NCBI GenBank assembly: GCA_028280785.1
Contig: JANQLF010000044.1
Location: forward strand, 39,187-103,186
From: Planctomycetota bacterium
GTDB lineage: Bacteria; Planctomycetota; UBA11346
Reading direction: 5' to 3'
DNA length: 64,000 nt
The notes under the pieces were generated by a model. That model was not told where the DNA came from, ran no database searches, and saw only the letters and a program-made list of their open reading frames with translations. The translations under genes and the position numbers were made by a program. Positions 28,930-39,831 of the stretch are shown piece after piece (the first letter of the stretch is position 1; each line of letters starts with the position of its first letter).

Positions 28930-31023
28930 ATGCCCGGTCTGAAAACCTGCATTATCGTTCCGCCGATGACTCAGTTGAATACGCCGTATGCCAGTTTGCC
29001 AACGCTGACGGCGATTATGCGACATGCTGGTCATGACGTCAGTCCTTGGGATGCAAGCCTGGACTTGGCATTATCAATTTATAGTGCAGATGGTGTGCGC
29101 ACATTAATGACTGCAGCGAAGCAACGTGGCGTCCCACCCCAATACCAAGAAATGCTGTTTAACACCGAACGCTATGCCCGTGTCATCGATCCAATCATTT
29201 CTTTTTTACAAGGTCGCGAAACTGGTTTAGCTGGTCGCATCGTTCGACAATCGTGGTTACCACAGGGACCGCGATTCGCAGATTGTGATCCAGAAATCGA
29301 AACAATTGCCTTTGGTGATCAGGGCCTCAATGATTATGCTCGTTGGCTGTGCACTTTAGTTTTACAGGATCTAGCTGACTGTTGGCGCAGCAGCATTAGT
29401 CCTGGATTTGGTTTAACTAGTTATGATGCACGCGTAGCAATGACTGCGAGCAGCTTCGATCCACTTGAAGAAAAATTGCAAGCACCAGCCGATCCGATCG
29501 AAGACATTTTATTACAGCGTTGCCAAACAGCTATATCTGAAGATAGCGAATTAATTATTTTAAGTGTACCGTTTCCAGGGAATCTTCCGGCTGCGCTACG
29601 TATTGCCCAATGGTGCCGAGAACATCGTAAAAACGCACACATTACGCTCGGTGGTGGTTACCCATCCACCGAATTACGTCAAATTGAAGATCCTCGCATT
29701 TTTCAATTCATTGACAGCATTAGCTTAGATGAAGGCGAAGACAGTCTTCCAGCATTAGCCAAATGGATTCAGGAACCAGATAAAAAGTCAGAACATTTAA
29801 AGCGCATCTTTTTATGTGAAAAAAACACAGTTGTTTATCATAAAGGCACACGTGAAAAAACAGAGCTGCCAACACCTGATTATTCTGATATTCCCCTTAA
29901 CAAATACGTTGATTTAATCGATACTTGGAATCCGGTTCAGCGTTTATGGAATGAAGGCCGCTGGTTAAAATTGATCGCTGCGCGTGGTTGTTATTGGAAA
30001 CGCTGTAGTTTTTGTGATACCAGCCTGCCGTATATAGCTGATTACCAGCCACAACGCGCTATTGATCTCGCTGATCGCATGGACGCATTACATCAACAAA
30101 CAGGTCTAAGCACCTTTCACTTTACCGATGAAGCTGCACCACCAGCCTTATTACTTAGCCTTGCCCTGGAATTATTGAATCGTGGACGTTCGTATTCGTG
30201 GTGGGGCAATATTCGCTTTGATCATTATTTTACCCCTGACCGTTGTCGCGTCCTTGCAGCTGGCGGTATGATTGCGGTTACTGGCGGACTCGAAACCGCT
30301 AATGATCGTTTATTACCAAAAATAGCTAAAGGTGTCAGTGTTGCGCAAGCCGCACAAGTTGGCAAAGCCTTTGCCGATGCGGGTATTTTAGTTCATGCTT
30401 ATTTAATGTATGGCTTCCCCAGTGAAACCGAACAAGACAGCATCGATAGTTTAGAAGTTGTGCGCCAATTAATGCACGCTGGCTGTATTCATTCCGGTTT
30501 TTGGCATCGCTTTACCACCACTGCACATAGTCCCATCGGCCGTGATCCCGATGCGTTTGATATTGAAATTACAGGACCGCAATTTGAAGGCTTCGCCTGG
30601 AATAATTTAGAGCATCGCGAGAAAAATAATAACACCAATCATGATTCCATTGGCATTGGCTTAGCGCTATCCATGCAACATTGGTTGTTAGACCAAGGCC
30701 TAGAGGAACCATTAGATACTTGGTTCGAACACGACATCCCGCAAAGTAATATTGCAGCAGATTATATAGAAGCAGCGCTACAAGAAGCACACCCGAGTAA
30801 TGCTGATCGACTCGTGTGGCTTGGTGAAAAACCACAACAACATGACAGTAGTCTGCTTATCAGTGATGATTGCGGTGAATTACATCAATGCACTCATGAA
30901 CCAGCAATCGTTGAATTACTCAACGCGGCGGCGCCACAATCCAGACGAAAGCTTCCAGCATGCAACGATGAGCTCGCAAGCATACTCAAGCGTTTTGGTC
31001 CCTTAGGTCTTTGTCTTATTTAA
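28930..31023 (+). CDS. B12-binding-domain radical SAM protein
   Basis: 697 aa; N-terminal 'CIIVPPMTQLNTPYASLPTLTAIMRHAGHDVSPWDASLDLAL' (cobalamin-binding-like), cluster motif 'ARGCYWKRCSFCD', 'VTGGLETANDRLLPKIAKGV'. Confidence 0.88.
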   Translation: MPGLKTCIIVPPMTQLNTPYASLPTLTAIMRHAGHDVSPWDASLDLALSIYSADGVRTLMTAAKQRGVPPQYQEMLFNTERYARVIDPIISFLQGRETGLAGRIVRQSWLPQGPRFADCDPEIETIAFGDQGLNDYARWLCTLVLQDLADCWRSSISPGFGLTSYDARVAMTASSFDPLEEKLQAPADPIEDILLQRCQTAISEDSELIILSVPFPGNLPAALRIAQWCREHRKNAHITLGGGYPSTELRQIEDPRIFQFIDSISLDEGEDSLPALAKWIQEPDKKSEHLKRIFLCEKNTVVYHKGTREKTELPTPDYSDIPLNKYVDLIDTWNPVQRLWNEGRWLKLIAARGCYWKRCSFCDTSLPYIADYQPQRAIDLADRMDALHQQTGLSTFHFTDEAAPPALLLSLALELLNRGRSYSWWGNIRFDHYFTPDRCRVLAAGGMIAVTGGLETANDRLLPKIAKGVSVAQAAQVGKAFADAGILVHAYLMYGFPSETEQDSIDSLEVVRQLMHAGCIHSGFWHRFTTTAHSPIGRDPDAFDIEITGPQFEGFAWNNLEHREKNNNTNHDSIGIGLALSMQHWLLDQGLEEPLDTWFEHDIPQSNIAADYIEAALQEAHPSNADRLVWLGEKPQQHDSSLLISDDCGELHQCTHEPAIVELLNAAAPQSRRKLPACNDELASILKRFGPLGLCLI

Positions 31024-31030
31024 TAAAATA

Positions 31031-32086
31031 TTACTTAGACGCCGGTACCGGTAATTTTTTCACGTCTATAGTTTCACCAGCTTTTATTATTCCGAACCAA
31101 AAACGTTGGCCAGGTTTAAATGGCGCACGCATTTCAAAATTTTCGAACGAGGCACCACCTGGTATGGGTAGTTTTGATTTCCAATAGGTCGATCGCGCAT
31201 TGACCCAAGCAGTTATATCCGCATCAGCTTCGCCACACCAAAATTGGCCACACAAATCGCCGGTGTAAAACCAATGCTGTTTACGTAACTTGGGATGATA
31301 CGGAATACCTTTAGTTTCGGAAAAATTGCTACTCGCGTACACAATTGGTCGTCCATCGGCTAATTGCATACATTTATCAGCAGGCCAAGAGCGCCAGGTG
31401 TAAAATCCCATACCCTTAGGTTCTTCGTCCTTCCACATACGTTCAGCCCAGGCAACGCCAGGCTTTAGATGTAAGCGTCTCAATAAAGCAAAATTGCCCA
31501 TAGTCGCCGACAAGGTGCAGTATGCCATTTTAGCGCTCTGCGGACCAGCGTAGGTTCGTAATTCAAGTGTCTTAGGATAATGACGATTAAATATTACTTC
31601 AACGACTGGTGCGGCACCATTTTTAAATTTCTCAGTGTGAATATACACACGCAGTGTATTGCCATCATTACCTAACACGCCACTCACTGGTTTATGATCT
31701 GTTTTAAATTTATTTTTCGAATTACTGGCAAAAAAACTAAGACCCTGCTCGTTAGGGCGAAAGCGACTCATCTCCAATTCTGATTGTCCGCGGCCCTCTT
31801 CACCCACAACCGAAGGTTCGATGGATATAAAGTTAACAGTACGGTCAGATTTAAAATTTAAAAAGGTTGTATAAATGCGAATAAGGCCCTTTGGTCCTTT
31901 AGTTTTTTCAATTGAAATACGCAATCCATCGCGCATACCCCAAATAGGCATGTCTGATGCAATACCATGACCAGGCCACACAAAATCACTGGCCTTGTTG
32001 CCTTTGGCATGTTCAAGGCCAAACAACATATTCGAACATAATATTATCGAACACAACAACAATACACATACAAGAAACGCCCTCAT
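31031..32086 (-). CDS. Secreted hypothetical protein, downstream partner of the sulfatase
   Basis: 351 aa with signal peptide; 60 bp downstream of the sulfatase on the same strand. Confidence 0.75.
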   Translation of the reverse strand: MRAFLVCVLLLCSIILCSNMLFGLEHAKGNKASDFVWPGHGIASDMPIWGMRDGLRISIEKTKGPKGLIRIYTTFLNFKSDRTVNFISIEPSVVGEEGRGQSELEMSRFRPNEQGLSFFASNSKNKFKTDHKPVSGVLGNDGNTLRVYIHTEKFKNGAAPVVEVIFNRHYPKTLELRTYAGPQSAKMAYCTLSATMGNFALLRRLHLKPGVAWAERMWKDEEPKGMGFYTWRSWPADKCMQLADGRPIVYASSNFSETKGIPYHPKLRKQHWFYTGDLCGQFWCGEADADITAWVNARSTYWKSKLPIPGGASFENFEMRAPFKPGQRFWFGIIKAGETIDVKKLPVPASK

Positions 32087-32146
32087 AGAGATCCTCCTTT
32101 ATTAAGTCCATACATACTACCTTCCTCTACTATTACCGCCACGCTC

Positions 32147-33607
32147 CTATGCCCGTGGCCGACGATTTTTTAAGAGCTCCTCATGAAAACGTCTACCTGC
32201 CACACTGAGTTCCTTAACTATTTTTGGGTGCTTAGCACTCACATCATGTTGCTCGGCTGGATCTAGTTCAATATTATACAGCGACCGCTTTAATACCTTC
32301 TCTTTATGCTTAATAAAATGGCCATTTTTACCACGTGGCATTTTTTCAGTGGGGTGGTAACTGTGCTCGTAATGTAATTTCCACTTGCCCTTTGATACCG
32401 CCTGCAAATCACCCTTTATTGGCCCAAAAAAGTACATGTATTCATGTGGCGATTTAGCACCAGGTTTATTTTTCATGATCGGCAAGATGTTCTTCCCATC
32501 AATTTTACGTTTTGGAAACGGCGCACCCGTTAAGGCACAAATGCTCGGCAATATATCGATGCCACCCACAGCCTCCGTGCTCACCTGTTGTGCAGGAATA
32601 ACACCAGGCATTTCCATTAAACACGGAACCCGATAACCCCCTTCAAAACTAGTCGTTTTACCCTCACGCCAGGGCTTGGCGTCTCCACCCCAATTACCGT
32701 ATTGCAACCATGGGCCGTTATCAGAGGTAAATATTAATAGGGTATTCTTAGCAATTTTATGCTTTCTCAGTGCATTTCTGATTTCACCCACTGACCAATC
32801 CAATTCCATCATGACATCACCATAGATACCATTACCACTTTTACCCTGAAATGCTGGTGACGCGGCCAGTGGCACATGTGGCATAGGGTGAGCAAAGTAA
32901 AGGAAAAAAGGATTGTCTTTGTTTTTCTCAATAAACTTGAGAGATTGCCGAGTAAATGCACCGGTTAAATGGCCCTGTTGTTCCATTGTTTTTATTTCTC
33001 TTACTTTCTTCTTGTTCTCATAGACAAATAATGGCGGATGATCCTGTTTGTGCTTCACTGCTTTACCGAAATTATTATTGGGCCACATATCATTCGAATA
33101 AAGAATACCATGGAATCGATCAAAACCGAATTCATTTGGGAAATTCTTATGCTGGTGACCAAGGTGCCATTTTCCTGCGCACATCGTGGCATAGTTTCGC
33201 TGTTTTAAAATATCAGCGATACTTTGTTCTTTGGTATTTAAACCAAGCTTATGTCCAGGGAATAATACATGATTCACACTCAAACGCTGTGGGTAACAAC
33301 CGGTCAGTGTTCCAGCACGACTGGGGCTACACACACTCGACGGTGCATAATAGCGTTCAAATTTAATACCATTATTCGCCATGGCATCGAGGTTTTTAGT
33401 TTTTGTCGCACCTCCATAACAAGAAAGGTCTGCGTAGCCCATGTCATCACAATAAATTAATATGATATTCGGCGGTCGCTGCCCGTGCGCTCCTGGCTCA
33501 GCAGCACACAATTGCTGCAAACCACTTAAACCGAGCAGACTACATGAGCCCAGGGCACCAGCGCCCATACGCAGAAATTCTCGTCGCTTTAAACACTCTT
33601 GTTCCAT
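32147..33607 (-). CDS. Tat-exported formylglycine-dependent sulfatase (S1 family)
   Basis: 486 aa; 'RREFLRMGAGAL' Tat motif; 'PNIILIYCDDMGYADLSCYGG', 'SSVCSPSRAGTLTG' (CxPSR), 'GKWHLGH', 'FTSDNGP'. Confidence 0.96.
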   Translation of the reverse strand: MEQECLKRREFLRMGAGALGSCSLLGLSGLQQLCAAEPGAHGQRPPNIILIYCDDMGYADLSCYGGATKTKNLDAMANNGIKFERYYAPSSVCSPSRAGTLTGCYPQRLSVNHVLFPGHKLGLNTKEQSIADILKQRNYATMCAGKWHLGHQHKNFPNEFGFDRFHGILYSNDMWPNNNFGKAVKHKQDHPPLFVYENKKKVREIKTMEQQGHLTGAFTRQSLKFIEKNKDNPFFLYFAHPMPHVPLAASPAFQGKSGNGIYGDVMMELDWSVGEIRNALRKHKIAKNTLLIFTSDNGPWLQYGNWGGDAKPWREGKTTSFEGGYRVPCLMEMPGVIPAQQVSTEAVGGIDILPSICALTGAPFPKRKIDGKNILPIMKNKPGAKSPHEYMYFFGPIKGDLQAVSKGKWKLHYEHSYHPTEKMPRGKNGHFIKHKEKVLKRSLYNIELDPAEQHDVSAKHPKIVKELSVAGRRFHEELLKNRRPRA

Positions 33608-33721
33608 CGAAATCCCTTAGTGGTTTATATTGTACCTATAATAGGTAGATATACCCGATTTTATAGTATTTACCCTTGTATTTTCAATGGTTCCGATTAC
33701 TTATAGTGGTCTATTTTAACC

Positions 33722-34522
33722 ATGAATGATTCTGTTGATTGGCTGAGTCGCGCTCTTGAAGAGCCACCGGATATACATCTCATCCGCGAGGTGCCGCGTC
33801 CTGCCGGAACGACACCAACCTATAATATTCAAGAGCATTGGGCGATTAATTTATATCCAGTCGCAGGACATATCGACATGTTGGATATCAATCAGCAATT
33901 CGAATTCTCAGCTCAAAGCATTTGTTTGATACCGCCCAACACAGAACGTCGATTTCATTTTAATAAATCCTGCCGGCAACTCGTTGTTTCATTCGCCATT
34001 TCTACAGTGGAAAACACTCATACACAAATACCTTTACTGGTGCAAAATTTCCACCGCTTTCCAATCCTAGAACATGCATTTGATGAATTAATTCAATTGA
34101 AGCGCTTACAGCAAAGTGCTCGTGCTCGTGCAGCACTTTGGCATTTTCTGTGGCAGTGCCATGATATATTTATTACATCGAGCAATAGTCCTAACACCCA
34201 TGCAGCGGTTTCTCAAGCAGCTGATTATATAAGTTTGAATCTCCATCGACATCCATCAGCAACTGAGATTTCCAGGGCAGTAGGGCTCTCGCACAATCAG
34301 CTCAATCGCTTATTTAAAGAGCAATTCGGCTATCCATTAATGCAATATTGTTTTCGCTGCCGCATGCAAGAAGCCGCAACCTTGCTTAATAGCAGCAGCG
34401 AATCCATTAAGGACATCGCTCGTTCATTAGGCTACGACAACTTACAACTATTTAACAAACAATTCCGTCGCTATCAAAAACTGTCACCTAGTGCTTATCG
34501 ACGAACATATAGCAATAAATAG
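33722..34522 (+). CDS. AraC-family transcriptional regulator
   Basis: 266 aa; C-terminal double HTH 'ATEISRAVGLSHNQLNRLFKEQFGYPLMQYCFRCRMQEAATLLNSSSESIKDIARSLGYDNLQLFNKQFRRYQKLSPSAYR'. Confidence 0.95.
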   Translation: MNDSVDWLSRALEEPPDIHLIREVPRPAGTTPTYNIQEHWAINLYPVAGHIDMLDINQQFEFSAQSICLIPPNTERRFHFNKSCRQLVVSFAISTVENTHTQIPLLVQNFHRFPILEHAFDELIQLKRLQQSARARAALWHFLWQCHDIFITSSNSPNTHAAVSQAADYISLNLHRHPSATEISRAVGLSHNQLNRLFKEQFGYPLMQYCFRCRMQEAATLLNSSSESIKDIARSLGYDNLQLFNKQFRRYQKLSPSAYRRTYSNK

Positions 34523-34552
34523 ATCGATTAACCAGGCTCTCTAAGTATACTC

Positions 34553-37141
34553 TTATTTACCAACTAAAGCCTTGGCGTTATCCATCAGGCCGAGGACGTG
34601 ATCCCAACGGCGGATGCAGATATCTACGAAAAAGACGCAGAGTAAAATAACTAAGATGATATTCTGCAAATTAATGCGCTGCACACTGCTTTGTGCTTTG
34701 TCCAGCGCAGGTAAGCTCGTCTGATCATCTAAGAGCACTCCATGTGCTGCATGTGCGATATGTTCAAGATTACTTTTATTCACCACGCCTGTTGCTGATT
34801 CCGTTGACGGCACATGGACTAAACCTGCCGATGCAATATTTGAACCCGACTGTACTTGGACAATATAAATACCGGATTCTTCAAGTGGAAAATCACTGCG
34901 ATAACGCCCTGGTGCCACCTGATGGCAGGTTAATGCTTTGCCACTATTTAAACTCGAACCTAAGTTATGACTTGGTAAATAATGGATCACAGCGTTCACT
35001 TCAGCGTTATGCTCAAACGACGCTGCATTTTCTAATAAATCAACATCAATAATAGCTTTGTCATCTTTAATATGTGCATGCACATCAATAAATTGGCCTT
35101 GCGGTACGCGCGCCGTATCGCGTAAGACCTGAGCCCAAAAACGGCCATAACCACCCCAACCGGCAATCCACAACGGAGCCCAACGCGAACCACTACCTGA
35201 GGTAAAGGCCGTTACCTTACCGAGTCCAAAGCGCCAATAGGCCAATAACGGATCACCTAAATCAGTAACCAATGGAATTTGTGATAAGGCTTTCGGTTCG
35301 GTTTTGACATAGCCCAACAACGCAGGTGCATCATCACTCCAGCCCTTCAACATCGGATGTTGTTCGGCAACGACGGGAATAAACGGTTCTTCACGCAAAA
35401 TTTTTCCCAAATGCTTCATGGTGTCTTGAGTAAAAATTGCTTTTAATTGGCTCGGATCCGCGCTTTGATAACAGGAGCCTTTACCGTGCTGTGCGATGAG
35501 TTGCAATAAACCGACATCGGCACCTGAACCAACAGCAACAGTCGAAATGGAAATGCCACTCGATTGAATGCGTGTACTTAAATTAGCAAAATCACCGCCA
35601 CCACCATGACCATCGGTTAAGACAATCATATGTTTTGAACCAGCGCGCACTTGATGCATTGCTTGATAAGCCGCTTCCATTGCCGGATAAATAGAAGTGC
35701 CGCCACCTGCATTAACCGAATCAATACCGACAATGGCTGCAGGAGACATGCGACCCATAGGCACAACCCAATGTGGGGAACTATCAAATGCAATAACACC
35801 AATAAAATCTTTATTACGCAATAATTGTGCGGTAGCTTTAGCTGCTTGTTTACACAAGGTCATTTTCTGACCACCCATCGAACCTGATCGGTCCAACACT
35901 AACATTAAGCATGTTGGGCGACGCTCTTCTTTATCCTTTGCCCGCATTTTTACTGGCAACACTTCTTCAATTGGTGTGCGATAATAACCCCCTGCGCCAA
36001 AGCTTTGGTCGCCACCGATCATCACCAAACCACCGCCTAATTGCTCCACATAATCTCGTAGTAAAATCATGCGCGCTTCACCAAGTTCATTAGCTGGAAT
36101 GTTGCCAACAATGACGCCATCATAACCAATTAATTCCGGTAGTGATTGCGGCATATTCGTCGGTTTACGCAAAACAATATCTACGCCTTCGCGGTACATT
36201 GCTTTTTGAAAATGCTTCGCTTCACGAAAATCATTCGATAGCAATAACAAAAGTGGCTTGCCACGCACATCAACAAAGGCTAAGCCTTGGTTATTAGCAA
36301 TGATTTCATCTTTCTCAAAACCATCAATACGAATTCGATAGGTATAAATACCGCGTTTGTCTGGATGGCGATTAAAAACAACTCGCTGCCGTTGCCCTTG
36401 CTCCACTTCAATTTCACGGGCCGCAACCTCAATACCATTTTCATATAAACGCGCAACTCCAGTACCCTTTAAACTTGAAATAAGTTCTGCGGCGAGTTCT
36501 AAAGTCGCACCTTGATGTAATCGTGAATGACTGCTCTGCAAACCGACCACTCGTACATCTGACTTGGCTTCACCAGCTAACGGTAAGCAATCAATGTGAA
36601 TATTATGGCTGGCAGCTCTTCGCGCTGCTTCTATCGCATCGCCACGTGTCTCCCAACCATCTCCAATAATTAATAATCGAGATTGTGCATGCGGCGGACA
36701 GAGACCGCTCGCTAATCGTATTGCTGCACTTAAGTCAGTGTTGTCACGTGATGCCGGACGCTCAAATGTTTTTCCAATCGGCGATTGCTCTAAGGAACGT
36801 AAAACAACTGGTGTTTCACCTGTCGACACTAACGCGCTATGCACATGGCTTGGAAAAGAAGCCTGAATAGTAGCGATATTTTCCAACGACGATTGCCAAG
36901 CCTTATCGCCCATACTTTTTGAATGGTCTATGATAAATACCACTACCTGCTGTTCTACCTGAACGCGTATCAACGGAATCGATAAATAGAGACACGCACA
37001 GACAACACAGATAGTTCGTGTCACAATGGCAATGCGCCGCCTCGATGCGGACATTGGATGCAGTGAGTTTCTACCAATAAGCCACAAAATAATTCCAATA
37101 ATTGGAATGCCTAATAACCACCACGGTGCCAATAATTCCAT
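34553..37141 (-). CDS. VWA-domain membrane protein with glutamine-amidotransferase-like region (Bat-like)
   Basis: 862 aa; N-terminal TM segments, MIDAS 'LVLDRSGSMGGQ', 'DGVIVGNIPANELGEARMILLRDYVEQLGGGLVMIGGDQSFGAGGY'. Confidence 0.88.
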   Translation of the reverse strand: MELLAPWWLLGIPIIGIILWLIGRNSLHPMSASRRRIAIVTRTICVVCACLYLSIPLIRVQVEQQVVVFIIDHSKSMGDKAWQSSLENIATIQASFPSHVHSALVSTGETPVVLRSLEQSPIGKTFERPASRDNTDLSAAIRLASGLCPPHAQSRLLIIGDGWETRGDAIEAARRAASHNIHIDCLPLAGEAKSDVRVVGLQSSHSRLHQGATLELAAELISSLKGTGVARLYENGIEVAAREIEVEQGQRQRVVFNRHPDKRGIYTYRIRIDGFEKDEIIANNQGLAFVDVRGKPLLLLLSNDFREAKHFQKAMYREGVDIVLRKPTNMPQSLPELIGYDGVIVGNIPANELGEARMILLRDYVEQLGGGLVMIGGDQSFGAGGYYRTPIEEVLPVKMRAKDKEERRPTCLMLVLDRSGSMGGQKMTLCKQAAKATAQLLRNKDFIGVIAFDSSPHWVVPMGRMSPAAIVGIDSVNAGGGTSIYPAMEAAYQAMHQVRAGSKHMIVLTDGHGGGGDFANLSTRIQSSGISISTVAVGSGADVGLLQLIAQHGKGSCYQSADPSQLKAIFTQDTMKHLGKILREEPFIPVVAEQHPMLKGWSDDAPALLGYVKTEPKALSQIPLVTDLGDPLLAYWRFGLGKVTAFTSGSGSRWAPLWIAGWGGYGRFWAQVLRDTARVPQGQFIDVHAHIKDDKAIIDVDLLENAASFEHNAEVNAVIHYLPSHNLGSSLNSGKALTCHQVAPGRYRSDFPLEESGIYIVQVQSGSNIASAGLVHVPSTESATGVVNKSNLEHIAHAAHGVLLDDQTSLPALDKAQSSVQRINLQNIILVILLCVFFVDICIRRWDHVLGLMDNAKALVGK

Positions 37142-38928
37142 CAGAAGACACCTTTACGATGGCAAGCCCATGCCTCGATCACCATAATGGCGAGCACAAT
37201 TAAGACCAAAAGATGGGACCAATCGATAAAATGGCTCGCTATATCTGCGGTTTTTTTATCAATGTCAGTTACTGCTAAATTTGGTAGCAAGGTTTCTTGT
37301 GCAGATAATAATGCTGATGAGCCAGATTGTTCACCAACCTGCCAAATACCAATACGGTCTAATAATAAATGCTGTCGTTGCTCAATGGTCACCTCTTTAT
37401 CATCGGCCATTATCCAATGAGCAGAATCTGACTCATGTGATATTAATTCTCCGCATGAATAAACCGGAAATTCTTCAGCGTGATTTGGTGCACACCAATA
37501 TAAAGCATTAGCTAATAAGGACGGATAGGACGTTGTCATTGCTAGTTCAGGAGAACGCGTCGGATCAAAACCCATCACTACAATCCGTTGATTATGGCGA
37601 ATGCCTGCTGACATCAGTGCACCGCTATCACCTGCCCAAACAGGCTGCAACCAATCGTCACCGCTAATAATAGCAGTTTGTGCTAGCGAAAGCCGCGGGC
37701 TGTTAACCCCAAACAATAAAGCATGTGCCTGCTGCTGTACCCGTGGCGGTGAAACAATTTGCGGTTTAATATGATCAATGCGCAATCCACTTATGGTTTC
37801 TGGTGGGTTGAGAACTAAGACACCGCTGAGATGGGCTGGCACTTCTTTGGGGTACCATTGATCGGCAATTAATATATCTGCTTTCACCTTCGGTGACCAC
37901 TGATCTGGTGTTAATTGCTTTATTGAAAAATCCTGGGCCAATGTCGCCAAAGCTAAGCCAGTAAATCCATCTGCATTCTTGGAAACCCAAGCAACTTCTA
38001 AAGTATTTTTTTGCGGAACCTTTAATAATACCTGGTCATCAGAGGCCAACACATCACCTTCTGAATGGATTTGAAATGCAATATGTTCACCAACGCCCGC
38101 ACTGACTGGTAATAACAAGCGATGACGCTCGCCAGCAATCAGATCAATAGCCCGTAAGGTTGTGAGATTTCCATCTTCAATAATTTCTAATTTAACACTG
38201 ACGTTATCAGTCGCCTGTAATTCAACAAAGGCCTCTAACTGATTGCGCTCTTGTGGTTTTCTCCGCAATGCACAGGCAGTAATACCTGCATTATGCCCAG
38301 CAGAGCGCTTTATGGTAAATGGTACTATATTTGATTTATCTTCGTGTATTTCATCACTGAGTAACCAAATTTCAGTGCGCTTATATTCTTGCGATAAATG
38401 TTTCGCCAAGGTAAGCGCATGATGATGATTCCCTGGAATCGATTGTGCTTTAATTTGCTCTAGCGCGTAGACCACAGCCAGCCTATCGGTGCTCATTGGT
38501 GACATCACTTCAGGTTGAATATCTGAGGCAATGATGGCCACCGGCACTTGTGCTGGAATTGCGCTGAGTGCATTCTTAATTTTTTGTAATCCTAATTCCA
38601 GAATTGTTGATGAATCAGAACGGGCAGCCATTGAGGCAGAACGATCGACAACGATAACCACCGCCTGTGGTTGCTCTTCGCCTATTTCAGAAATTGGTTT
38701 TGCTAAAGCAAAAATGACACCGAGGACAATCAAAACTGATAACAAAAATGAAAGTAAACGTTTTAAGCGTCGCATCCAAGGCGACTCGGCTAAATGTTTA
38801 TGCAACAGTTTAAAAAACGGTAATGTAGTTACCGGAACTGGTTTGGCACGGCGACGTACCACATACAGAACAATAATCGCAGCTATGCTCAATAAAAACC
38901 ATAACGCACTCGGCATTAATAGATTCAT
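37141..38928 (-). CDS. BatA-N-like/VWA membrane protein
   Basis: 595 aa; 'MPSALWFLLSIAAIIVLYVVRRR', 'AVVIVVDRSASMAARSDS'; overlaps the next gene by 1 bp. Confidence 0.87.
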   Translation of the reverse strand: MNLLMPSALWFLLSIAAIIVLYVVRRRAKPVPVTTLPFFKLLHKHLAESPWMRRLKRLLSFLLSVLIVLGVIFALAKPISEIGEEQPQAVVIVVDRSASMAARSDSSTILELGLQKIKNALSAIPAQVPVAIIASDIQPEVMSPMSTDRLAVVYALEQIKAQSIPGNHHHALTLAKHLSQEYKRTEIWLLSDEIHEDKSNIVPFTIKRSAGHNAGITACALRRKPQERNQLEAFVELQATDNVSVKLEIIEDGNLTTLRAIDLIAGERHRLLLPVSAGVGEHIAFQIHSEGDVLASDDQVLLKVPQKNTLEVAWVSKNADGFTGLALATLAQDFSIKQLTPDQWSPKVKADILIADQWYPKEVPAHLSGVLVLNPPETISGLRIDHIKPQIVSPPRVQQQAHALLFGVNSPRLSLAQTAIISGDDWLQPVWAGDSGALMSAGIRHNQRIVVMGFDPTRSPELAMTTSYPSLLANALYWCAPNHAEEFPVYSCGELISHESDSAHWIMADDKEVTIEQRQHLLLDRIGIWQVGEQSGSSALLSAQETLLPNLAVTDIDKKTADIASHFIDWSHLLVLIVLAIMVIEAWACHRKGVF

Positions 38929-39831
38929 TTAATGTTGTCCAACCAAACCCTGACCGCGCTCTAACATTTCAAGTAATCCTTGATCAAATGGTAGATCCGT
39001 TGGCCAATATAAATAATCGATGCGTCGCGAACGCGCCACACTGCGAATTTGCTCCTGCCAATCCTCAACCAATCGCTTATACTGTTCGATTTCTTGGGCG
39101 TTGAGATAAACACGCCGCTGTTCATCGCCTTCTACCGCCTGCAATAAAACAGATCCTTGCAGTGTCGGATCCATTTCTTCTGGCGACAAAATATGAATGA
39201 CATGTCCATCAAGCGGTAAAGAGCCCAGTGTGCGCATGGTGTCAACCATGGCTTCCGGATCGTCACCCAATAAATCCGAGCATAAAAAGAACATACCCTT
39301 GCCATCTCGACCAGGTCTAAAGCGACGCAAGGCTTGTGCCGGATCACCGACGGTATCATAAGAGATCTGTTCTAATTGTTGGATAATTTTATGAATATGC
39401 CCCTGCCCCTTCAAAGGTGGCATGAGCCGTTCCACTTGTTCACCAAGTAAATGAAAAGATACGCGATGATTATTACACAACGCTAAATACGCTAACGCCA
39501 ATGCAGCTCGCAAAGCAATGATTCGCTTTTCTGGATAGAGCTGGCTCATCGACAGACTTGTATCAATCAATACGTGAACATGGTATTCCTGTATATTCTC
39601 AAATAAGCGAATGTATAAGCGTTCAAATCGAGCAAATAAATGCCAATCAATATTTCTGTAATCATCGCCTGAAACATAGCTACGACGATCTTTAAATTCT
39701 CGCGATGATCCCTGGCTCGAGGTTAATTGTACGCCATGTTTTTGTAATGGGCGCTTTTGTTGCAACCTCACAAAAAGTCGGCGCAAAGATGCTAAGAACT
39801 CTGCATCAAAAATTTCACTCTCTTCAGTCAT
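38929..39831 (-). CDS. DUF58 domain protein
   Basis: Start moved to internal Met MTEESEIFDAEFLASLRR (39831), overlapping the upstream stop (ATGACTGA). 'GSSREFKDRRSYVSGDDYRNIDWHLFARFERLYIRLFENIQEYHVHVLIDTSLSM' is a DUF58 hallmark. Confidence 0.93.
   Translation of the reverse strand: MTEESEIFDAEFLASLRRLFVRLQQKRPLQKHGVQLTSSQGSSREFKDRRSYVSGDDYRNIDWHLFARFERLYIRLFENIQEYHVHVLIDTSLSMSQLYPEKRIIALRAALALAYLALCNNHRVSFHLLGEQVERLMPPLKGQGHIHKIIQQLEQISYDTVGDPAQALRRFRPGRDGKGMFFLCSDLLGDDPEAMVDTMRTLGSLPLDGHVIHILSPEEMDPTLQGSVLLQAVEGDEQRRVYLNAQEIEQYKRLVEDWQEQIRSVARSRRIDYLYWPTDLPFDQGLLEMLERGQGLVGQH

Noticed and set aside
28843-29034. 63-aa minus-strand ORF before the radical SAM gene
   Set aside because: Overlaps the start of the strong radical SAM CDS antisense; no supporting motif.
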